Shown here: positions 14,356-58,543 of the stretch, piece after piece
Layout of the letters: each line of letters starts with the position of its first letter
Position numbering within the stretch: the stretch's first letter is position 1
Source of the DNA: Syngnathus acus
Lineage: Eukaryota; Chordata; Actinopteri; Syngnathiformes; Syngnathidae
DNA: 64,000 nt
Direction: 5' to 3'
Assembly: GCF_901709675.1 (NCBI RefSeq)
Contig: NC_051105.1
Location: 7,868,104-7,932,103, forward strand
Notes under the pieces: model-generated
Databases searched by the model: none
Told to the model about the DNA's origin: nothing
Seen by the model: the letters and a program-made list of their open reading frames with translations, nothing else
Position numbers and translations under genes: made by a program

Positions 14356-14361
14356 TTTATT
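14356..14361 (-). terminator. dip2b: Candidate poly(A) signal of dip2b
   Basis: The plus strand reads TTTATT, so the dip2b strand reads AATAAA, about 615 bp after the stop codon. It is the nearest canonical signal I could find. Another TTTATC-like site near 14115 is weaker. Confidence 0.5.
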
Positions 14362-14976
14362 ATGCTGTTTAACTTTTGACGTCGTAGATAGGTCACAAAG
14401 AAGAGTTTTTGGTACTTCAGCGCTTGCAACAGGGACTAGTAGAGTCACAGAAAGGCGTAGAGATGGCCAGCTTCTTGATAGAGTTGGATAAAAAAGTACT
14501 GACGATTGATCAGTCGGACAGTTAGAGAAAGTCAATTGAACTTAATCTGTAAGGTCATAGCATATTTTAAATTCAGCCTGAAATTTGACACTTTTTGTGT
14601 GTAGTGTTTCCATTTGTTATATTTTCCAGCATGTTGGTTGAGTGGTTCTGCCTAACAGCTCGAAGTGCAGCGTTGTAATCTCGTTTCTGGCTATTCCAAA
14701 AGGATGATAGGTTCAAGCAGATGTGGGATAACCGCATCATTCCAAAGCCACATTCTTTACATCAGTCGTATTGCATTGAGTTGACATAAAAAAGGGAACA
14801 CACAAAACTATATCACAAGTTTTAAATGGAGCGCACAACCTGGCTGCAACCTGCAGGGGCGCTGTTGATACAGTCTCAACTCAGTGTCCTGAAGATGTAA
14901 ATGGCAACGCTACCAATGTCACTCGTGGTTTGCAGCAGCAAACAAAACGTCAATATGACGTCCCACGGCCGAGCCC

Positions 14977-50988
<36,012 letters not shown>

Positions 50989-51300
50989 CCCGGCCCCCCC
51001 AGAAAAAGCACAAATATATCCACTGGCTTGCTTTCTAGAGAGAGATATAATAAAGCCAAGATCCGCCGGGAAAATACGGTTTCGGTCACCGGTGTGGCGA
51101 GAAAACAGGGTGCGTCTCGAAGGAGCAGCGGACAGATGTGGAGGAAATCTCCGGCAGCGTCATGACATGGTTCGGCTAGCCCACGCGGGGCGGCTACGTG
51201 TTGCCACTGAACGCATAAGAGGTACCAATCGTCTGGTGGTGGTTGCGAGGTTGCTGTCTTTCCCCCGCGGCGCCACCGGCTGCGTCCCGCAGTGACGTCT
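50989..51300 (-). promoter_or_regulatory. dip2b: CpG-rich dip2b promoter / 5' UTR
   Basis: Immediately upstream of the dip2b start codon the sequence is rich in CpG (for example cgccgggaaaatacggtttc and cccacgcggggcggctacgt) compared with the AT-rich flanks. No TATA box is evident, fitting a housekeeping-type start. In human DIP2B this region holds the CGG repeat of fragile site FRA12A; no CGG run is seen here. Confidence 0.55.
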
Positions 51301-52187
51301 GCCTCACTTCAACTGTGGTGAGAACTCATTCAACTCAACGATCGGCTCGCCTACTGCGCAGCCGCTTTTGGGTCTTAGCAACAGCAAGCACCTGCTTCAA
51401 ACTGGTGGGACGTCATTGCCCCCTACAAGACCGCTTTGAGAACTGCAGAAACAACCTGTCTTGGAATCGGATCTCCAAGATGGTACTTAAAACACGATTT
51501 ATCGTCGGTGCGTCTTTGGGGGCACTTTGGACCACGCCCTTCCTAACCAGATCATGACATATGGACAAAATAAAAGTTTATTGAACGTATACAACACAGG
51601 TGTCAAACTCAAGGCCCGGGGGCCAGATTCGGCCTGCCACATCATTTTATGTGGCCTGCAAAATTAAAGTGTCAACTCAATGTTTCTTGTTTGAATACCA
51701 AAATTCTAAATTGTCTTTCCTTTTAATAACAATGACATATTGCAACATTTTTTTTGCTATAATCCCAATTCCAAAATAAATTCTGTTGTATGTATGTGAT
51801 AATATCCACACACATTCATTTCTATTTAAGTCAGTAATGGCCCCACGCGGGAATCCATAACTCCGATGTGGCCCGCAAAAAAAAAAAAAAACACCTTTGG
51901 TATACAAGATTTGGCGTTCTATATGCATATACAGGTTTATTGCATTGTTGCTTTGACTGCAAGGGATGTTTTTCTCAATTCCTACGCTCAGAAAGCAAAT
52001 TGTCCTAATTTTGAACGGCATCACGCTTGCACGCCTGCTGAGTGCAATTATGAAAAGCAGCTTGTGATTGGTGCAGAGGACAGGGCCTAAATTGAGCCCG
52101 TGTGTTAAAAGCATCAGCAACAGCCAGACGCAAGAACAAGCCCAAGTCGCAACGCAGGCAGGACCCAGACAGCAAACACATTCACCA
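51301..52187. other. Intergenic stretch between dip2b and the small secreted-protein gene
   Basis: No gene is supportable. It contains a DNA-transposon remnant (51597-51890) and, from about 52085, the presumed 5' flank of the small secreted-protein gene, with a weak TTAAAA box near 52106. Confidence 0.65.
51597..51890. mobile_element. hAT-type non-autonomous element
   Basis: The block starts caggtgtcaaactcaaggcc with cgggggccagattcggcctg after it, and ends with gatgtggcccgc plus an A run and cacctttgg. This layout matches, from memory, a common fish hAT-derived repeat that begins and ends with GTGTCAAAC-like text. The interior is AT-rich and non-coding. Confidence 0.65.
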
Positions 52188-52739
52188 ATGGCGAGTGACT
52201 TGTGTGTGAGGTATTGTTATTTTTCCACCCCCCCCCATTTACTGACTATCTACGCTGATATTTTGCTCTGTGGCATTTTGTTTCTCCAGGGTGCTTGTGT
52301 TCTGGCTGATAGCCTTTGGACACCACGCTATGGGTAAGTTCCTTTGAATATGTGTGCCTCGAGAACAGCTGTAACTCTGTTTACATCCTTTTTAGGAGGT
52401 GGTCCTCACCATAGAAGTTATGTTCGTCCTAGAAGCCAGGAGACTAGTTGGGATCCGCAGCAATATAGTCAACTTCAGTCACGTTTTTTTGCTCCTTCTC
52501 AAATCCAGCAGCACAGTGCAAGTTCCCCTCAGGATGGTGCGGTTCTTGGTTCTAGTAGAGTGCTGTTTCCTCAAGTGGAAACAATTTGCCCAATCTGTCC
52601 TCCTTGCCGTAAGCCACGCCCTTGCCCTTTACCTGACTTTTGTCCTCCTCCATACTGCAAGCGTGGCTATCGTCCTTGCCCTTGCTCGCCATCTTGCTGT
52701 AAGCGCAGCCGTAAGTGTCGCCCCATGCAACCTTGGTAG
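52188..52739 (+). CDS. Unrecognised small secreted Cys/Pro-rich protein
   Basis: Three exons join in phase: 52188-52210, 52290-52333 and 52396-52739, giving 136 residues. The start has a good context (caccaATGgcg). Residues 1-22 look like a signal peptide: MASDLCVR, then the hydrophobic core VLVFWLIAFG, then HHAMG. The mature part begins Gly/His/Arg-rich (GGGPHHRSYVRPR), continues Gln/Ser-rich, and ends in a basic tail of about 45 residues with 11 cysteines in CPxC, PCP and CCKRSRKC patterns and many prolines. A consensus donor at 52761 (aagcag|gtaaga) and an acceptor before 52831 suggest a 3' UTR intron. I recognise no family. The first two exons are very short (23 and 44 nt), so the model rests on splice signals and a sensible signal peptide. 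It could be an extracellular matrix, egg-coat or antimicrobial-like peptide; this is not shown. Confidence 0.55.
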
Positions 52740-53256
52740 GCTCCTCTCTGTCTAAGCAGGTAAGATGAGCTGTAGTAAATTTGTCAATTAGTTCAAAGGT
52801 CTAAATTTAGCTCCCTTTCTTGTCTCCAGGTTGACCATTGATGGTGTGCACTTCTTGGCTGTAATTATTAAAGCTGTGAAATTTAATAGATTTTTGTCTT
52901 TCTTTGCTCGGTGGACCACAACATGCACCTTAAATGGCACAAAAAATTGCGTTGGAATGGGAAAAACTAAAAAAAGAACGTGCAGTTATACATCCTCGCC
53001 TGCAGGTGGCAATAACTCTATATTTCAGTAAGTGTCTACCGGAAGTAAATATTCTCCTTTTCCGCTTGTCTTCAATGAAGACAAGGAAAGAACTACGAAG
53101 ACGCCGCTGTCTTCAAGCTCGCGTTCATGTTCATTTCTTTACGTATGTTTATTTAGTACAAGAAACTGAATCATTATTGGTAGTGCTTTGTGGCTGCTCG
53201 TGGAATTTCGCCACAGATCTGAGATCAAGAGTGTCGGGCGTTGTGGTTGTGTGAAA
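52740..53256 (+). other. 3' UTR of the secreted-protein gene and zinc-finger promoter
   Basis: Up to about 52870 this is probably the spliced 3' UTR of the secreted-protein gene, with ATTAAA at about 52866 as a possible poly(A) signal. From 52990 it is the upstream region of the first zinc-finger gene. No other gene is seen. Confidence 0.5.
52996..53050 (+). promoter_or_regulatory. Promoter block of the first zinc-finger gene
   Basis: A GCAGGTGGCAATAA motif at about 53002 is followed by CCGGAAGTAAA at 53039, a consensus ETS/GABP-type site. The same pair stands upstream of the second zinc-finger gene at 56181-56243, so both genes appear to share a duplicated promoter. Confidence 0.5.
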
Positions 53257-55691
53257 ATGTGTGCAAAAGGTGTGATGGAAGATTTCGAGGAAGAACTTGA
53301 TGGAACAAAAGACAAGAATCGACATGTGGATGCTGTTTTCAATGAAGCTCAAACTGTGTCACACAGGCCAGGTTTGTTTAAGTTTCAATCTCGGTCATCT
53401 TGATGTTTCTCTCCATTCGCAATCTTCATAAATATTTGCAGCATGGTAATCAACTTAGCTTTCAGCTCGATTCCAGTTTAGCAGTTTTCTATGATTGACC
53501 AGTGACAGCACTGTTCTTGTTCCTGGCCATAATTATTGCCCCACCCCTTGCCTCTGTCAGATAATGCATTCCTTAATTTAGAAAATTCTTCAAAACCTCA
53601 ATTCACACCATGTTTTTATTCAAAAACTGTCTGGTTGCAAATTCAAATCATGTCATCTTGTTTCCTGCTGGTGTCTGAAAAGATGTTCATCCTGAGCAGC
53701 AAGAGTCCAATGTCGAGCAGGAGGAGCCAGAGCCCCCCAGCGTTAAAGAAGAGCAGAGTCCTCCCATTAAAGAGGAAGAGGAAGAACACAGCATCAGTCT
53801 GGAGGAAGAGAACATTGATGAGGACCTTGTCACCAAATTGACACTGACTGGTGACCATGTGAAGAGTGAAGATGATTATGAAGAAGATGCCGACCACGGT
53901 GGAATATCCAAAGCAGATGCCCTCCTTGCTCCTCACGGTGACAGTTCAAGGTCTGATACTGATCACGATGGACAATCTCAAGGTGATTTGACATGCACCA
54001 CTAACAAGAAACCATGCAGATGCTCTCGTTGCAACAAAACCTTTTTCAACAAGTCAAATCTAAAAAAACACATGAGGGAACACACTGCGGAGAAGCCTTT
54101 TGCCTGCTCCGTTTACGATAAAACCTTCAAGCGGAAAGGACATTTGGAAAAACATACAAAAATACACACTGTGGAGAAAAACTTTACCTGCTTAGTTTGT
54201 GGTAAAAGATTCTCTTTAAAGGGAAACTTGGTACGACACTCAAGAACACACACTGTGACACATTTAGGAACACAAAAAAGAACACACACTGTGGAGGATT
54301 CTTTTGCTTGCTCAGTTTGTGGTCAAATATTTGCCCGAAAAACAAGTTTATTGAGACACATAAGAACACACACTGGGGAAAGACCTTTTTCCTGCTCGGT
54401 TTGCGGTAAATGCTTCACAATGAATTCCGATTTAACGAGACACAGAAAAACCCACACTGGAGCAAAACCGTTTGCCTGCTCAGTTTGCGGTAAAAGATAC
54501 ACTTGGAATAAAGATTTAATAAGGCACACAAGAACGCATACTGGGGAGAAACCTTTTGCTTGCACAGTTTGTGGTAAAAGTTTCTCTATGAAGATAGATT
54601 TAATACAACACTCAAAAACACACACTGGAGAGAAACCTTTTGCCTGCTTAGTTTGTGGAAAAAGATTCACTATGAAGTCTGATTTAATAAGGCACAAAAG
54701 AACACACACTAGGAAAAAAACCTTGATGGGTTCAGTTTACAGCATAAATTCTGAAATGGAAGCGCTCTGTCCTGAGAAACAGGAGAAAATGTTTTCCCAC
54801 GTAAAGGAGAAGTCAGAGCCTGCAAACATTCGAGAGGAGACTGAGAAGCCACCCCACATTAAAGAGGAAGAGGAGGAGGATGATATCACCAAGTTGCTAA
54901 TTACCGTTGTCCCTTTGAAGAGCGAAGGTGACGAAGACAGTGGTCAAAGTGAGGAAAACAGAGAATCAGAGACTCCGGGCTGCAGTTCAGGTCAACGCGT
55001 TACAACAGAAGGTGATGGAGACCATCGTGGAGGATCACAAGGGAACAACCACTTGGCTCCGCTATCAGAGAGTGACGACATAACGTCACGCTCCTCTGAC
55101 ACTGATGATGATAAACACACCAAAAGTCACGCTGACACCAAACGCTCCAAATGTTCTCAGTGTGACAAAACTTTTGCCACCAAATCAACGTTGAAAAGAC
55201 ACATGAGAACACACACTGGGGAGAAACCTTTTGCCTGTGCATTTTGTGGTAAAAGATTTACTGGCAAGACAAATTTAATAACACACACAAGTAAGCATAC
55301 TGGGGAGAAACCTTTTGCCTGCTCAGTTTGTGATGAAAGATTTACTTATAAAGAACAATTAGGAAGACACACTATAACACACACTGGAGAGAAACCTTTT
55401 GCTTGTTCTGTTTGCGGCAAAATATTCACGTGGAAGGTCGATTTTAGAAGGCACACAAGAGCACACACCGGTGAGAGACCTTTTGCCTGCTCGGTTTGTG
55501 ATAAAACATTCTCGAGGAAGTCGAGTTTAATCAGACACACAAGAACACACACTGGGGAGAGACCTTTTGCCTGCTCAGTTTGTGGTCAGAGGTTCACTCA
55601 GAAGGCACATTTAGTAACTCATGCAAGTACACACGCAGGTTCTCCAAAGCGACACCTTTTGCCTGCACTTAAATTGACTATACAGCATTAG
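53257..55691 (+). CDS. C2H2 zinc-finger protein with two finger arrays
   Basis: Two exons, 53257-53371 and 53683-55691, give 707 residues. The short first exon reads [18 protein letters not shown], the usual start of fish multi-finger proteins; the start at 53683 is an AG acceptor with matching phase 1. An acidic segment ([14 protein letters not shown]) precedes array 1 at about 151-380 with eight fingers. Finger 2 has Tyr for its second Cys (CSVYDKTF), and an extra half-finger ([10 protein letters not shown]) lies between fingers 3 and 4. A second acidic segment ([23 protein letters not shown]) at about 381-525 repeats the N-terminal type of module. Array 2 at about 526-688 has six fingers. 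Linkers are mostly TGEKPF. The product should be a nuclear sequence-specific DNA-binding protein; targets are unknown. AATAAA follows at 55845. Confidence 0.9.
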
Positions 55692-55844
55692 TTGAACACA
55701 TTCATACTCTGTGTGTGTGATAAAATATTTTTCAAAGGCACAATTAATGAGAAATTTGTGCTGTTAAGAAGAGTAGCTGTAAATGATCTCTAAATGTTGA
55801 TCTTTGGGTCTTTGTGGTACAATGGAAAAGTGTATGTTGTCCTG

Positions 55845-55850
55845 AATAAA
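55845..55850 (+). terminator. Poly(A) signal of the first zinc-finger gene
   Basis: AATAAA lies 154 bp after the stop codon and is followed by a second overlapping AATAA and T/GT-rich sequence. Confidence 0.7.
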
Positions 55851-56309
55851 ATAATGTGCAACTCTTCAAACAGTGATAGTCTTGGGTGTTGTTCGATCAT
55901 CTAATTCTGTTCGTCCCCCCTTTTTTTTTACTAAAACATTTGAAGTCGATCAGCAACGAAATGTCGAGACAACAGTGCCGAGTCTCGTTCTAAGTCAAAT
56001 GCCATGGAATAAATTGTGTTTTAAGAGGACTTCTAAAATAAAACATTTTACTTTTTCATTTGTTCTATTAGTTAGTTTATCTATTAAATAAATTATTTGA
56101 ATGTGCTATAATTAAATTATGAAAATATTAGAAATGTTATATTCTATTTACAGGTTATGATTTTTAACACTCCTCCTCACCTCCAGGTGGCAGTAATCCG
56201 CTGAATTATAAAATTATTTCCCGTTTGTCTCCCGGAAGTAAACAAGAGCAAATTGAACTTGTTATCGGTACACATTTGCAGCTTCACGTAAGAAATATCG
56301 GCACTTAAA
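55851..56309 (+). other. Spacer and promoter between the two zinc-finger genes
   Basis: No coding sequence is seen. The right half, 56175-56309, is the promoter and 5' UTR of the second zinc-finger gene, with ccaggtggcagtaa at 56183 and ccggaagtaaac at 56232, matching the upstream block of the first gene. Confidence 0.6.
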
Positions 56310-57652
56310 ATGTGTGCAAAAGGTGTGAAAGAAGATTACGAGGAGGAACTTTGTGAAGCAAATCAACTACCGGATGCTCTTTTCAAGAAGCCTCAAGTTG
56401 TAGCACACGGAATAGGTTTGTTCTTATTTCACTTTCACTAATCTATTGTTAGCATCATTCCTAATTGATGTGTAACACTTCATACAGTTCAGTTTTATGA
56501 GGCCTAAATGCATTATGATTATTCTATGAAAGAAATAGAGACTACGGAGTATTAGTGAGTGAATGACACTCAAACTCTTCTTTCATTTGTCATTTTCTGA
56601 ACTTTGTCCATCTTTAACTCATCTTACTTTCCACTTTTCGACCATAGGTTACGGTCCGCATGCTACTACTTCCATCATAACATGACTTGTCCGAGCAAGG
56701 ATTGACTTTTCCCAACATTGTGTGTTTGTCTGTATGATGTCCTGCAAATGTCAAAGGAGATCCTCATCCTCAGCTGCAGGAATGGAGCTCCGGAGTGCTG
56801 GAGGAGGAGTTGGAGCCACCTCACATTAAAGAAGAGTGCCGTCCCATTAAAGAAGAAGAGGAGGAATGCGGGATCTGTCAGGAGGGAGAGACGATTCAAG
56901 AGTCGGAGGATTCCAATACCACTAAGTTGCCAGTGAAGCGTGAAGATGATAATGAAGGTGATGGAGACCAATGTGGAGAAGGGTCACAAGCAGACAACCT
57001 CCTCTTAGCTCCACTATCAGATAGTGAGGCCATAACCTCACACTCCTCTGACACTGATGAACACACCAATGGTGATACGATATGTCCCTCTGATAACAAA
57101 TATGTGACATGTTCCCAGTGTGACAAAACCTTTCCCAACAAGTCAATGCTGAAAAGACACATGAGAACACACAGTGGAGAGAAACCATTTGCCTGCTCAA
57201 TTTGCGGGAAAACGTTCACATGGAAGACAGGTATGATAAGACACATAAGAACACACACTGGTGAGAAACCCTTTGTCTGCTCCGTTTGCGACGAACGATT
57301 CGCTCATAAGGAGCAACTGGGAAGGCACATGACAACACACACGGGAGAAAAACATTTCGCATGTTCACTTTGTGGGAAAATATTCACATGGAAGACTGGT
57401 TTGATGAGACACACAAGATCTCACACTGGGGAGAGACCCTTTGCCTGCTCAGTTTGTGGTAAAACATTTAATCAGAAGACAACTTTAATAAGGCATATAA
57501 GAACACACACTGGGGAGAAACCTTTTGTCTGCTCAGTGTGTGGCCAAAGATTCACCCAAAAGGGAAATTTAGAAAAACACACAAGAAGTCACACTTTGAT
57601 TCTCCCCAGTGTCAACTTTCGCCTGCTTAATCTGCCGCCTGACTTTCAATAA
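56310..57652 (+). CDS. C2H2 zinc-finger protein, six fingers
   Basis: Two exons, 56310-56415 and 56760-57652, give 332 residues. Exon 1 reads MCAKGVKEDYEEELCEANQ and ends in phase 1 (gtttg donor); exon 2 opens after aaaggag and continues DPHPQLQEW, then an acidic run ([17 protein letters not shown]). Six canonical fingers at about 151-313 start [12 protein letters not shown] and end [14 protein letters not shown], joined by TGEKPF/TGEKHF/TGERPF linkers. Every finger has both Cys and both His. Compared with the first gene, finger order and several helix residues ([27 protein letters not shown]) match its second array, so the pair arose by tandem duplication. The product should be nuclear and DNA-binding. 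AATAAA follows at 57873. Confidence 0.9.
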
Positions 57653-58543
57653 TCGTACAGGATTGGTTCAACTCAGCACACAAAAACCAGTTTTATATTC
57701 ATATTGTGGGAAACCACCGTGATAGACACACTGACAGCACACACAACAGTAGTAATATTCTGCTTGATGATTGATTTTTGTTTCGGTTTTGTTAGTTTTA
57801 ATATTTTTTCTTTTATTAACATATGGAGTGTTTGTGGAATACAAGATGGAAAAAGGCTGTTTAATATTGTGTAATAAATTAAAGTACAATTCCCAGTTTG
57901 ATTGCTTCTGTATATAAATTCTCCAGAGCAAACCCCTCTGCTAAAATTGTTCAGAAATACCTGTCATGATAGTTTAAAGCAACAATAAATAGATACCACA
58001 AAGTATGACCCAAAAACAAACAAATCTTAATACCTTTTTAATGTATCACTTCAATATACTTCATCGAGACGAATATATATTCCTACTTGGCGAGGATTTG
58101 GCGCCGTCTCGTGGCATGTTCTGGTATATAAAATCCTATACAATGGAAAACGCCAAGAAGGAAACCCTTCAAATGATTTTAGCTGCACTGAGTATGTGGC
58201 AAGAAAAGTGGCATACTGAATAAATAAAAGTCATTGTAATAACTGTGATGTAGGCTCATCTAGGTATCAAAGTGTCTGTGATATAAAACATTGTTAATTC
58301 AAGTGCAAGCTGTGAAACATAGAAAAGATACACAGGACATTAAACAAAATAAAACAGAACCGGCTTTCGATGTTACCAGCAGGTGTCACCATTTAACCAT
58401 TGTAGTGGAATGAATTTTGAAAAAACTTTCTGCAGTGTGACAAGAAGTGTGTGTGCCCCGTTCTTACATATACAATAAAATCGGATTGTAGTCCTAAGAC
58501 ATTCCTGGTGATGATGAAATGATGCAGTAATTGTCACATAAGT
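57653..58543. other. Intergenic: zinc-finger 3' UTR and cflar 3' flank
   Basis: The first part is the 3' UTR of the second zinc-finger gene, up to AATAAA at 57873-57878. The rest is AT-rich sequence without recognisable genes; the cflar 3' UTR must lie in its right part, but no clear minus-strand poly(A) signal could be picked. Confidence 0.6.
57873..57878 (+). terminator. Poly(A) signal of the second zinc-finger gene
   Basis: AATAAA is 221 bp after the stop codon, followed by gtttgattgcttctgt as a GU/U-rich element. Confidence 0.65.

Larger units (their letters stand above)
13129..14976. other. Convergent 3' ends of sacsin-like and dip2b
   Basis: This 1.8-kb stretch has no supportable gene. 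The left part is the 3' UTR of the sacsin-like gene up to its poly(A) signal at 13385. The right part, from about 14340, should be the 3' UTR of dip2b read on the minus strand. Between them is AT-rich sequence with short homopolymers. A TATAAAAAG string at about 13806 has no recognisable gene behind it. Confidence 0.7.

Noticed and set aside
52399-52755. A 118-residue hydrophobic frame overlapping the Cys-rich exon
   Set aside because: It has no splice partner with a start codon, begins inside the exon, and its Leu/Val richness follows from reading Cys/Pro-rich codons (tgc, cct) one base off. The Cys-rich frame joins a signal peptide instead.
54184-57258. Antisense frames across the zinc-finger arrays
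   Set aside because: They are mirror frames of repeated finger codons, with no domain or start context.
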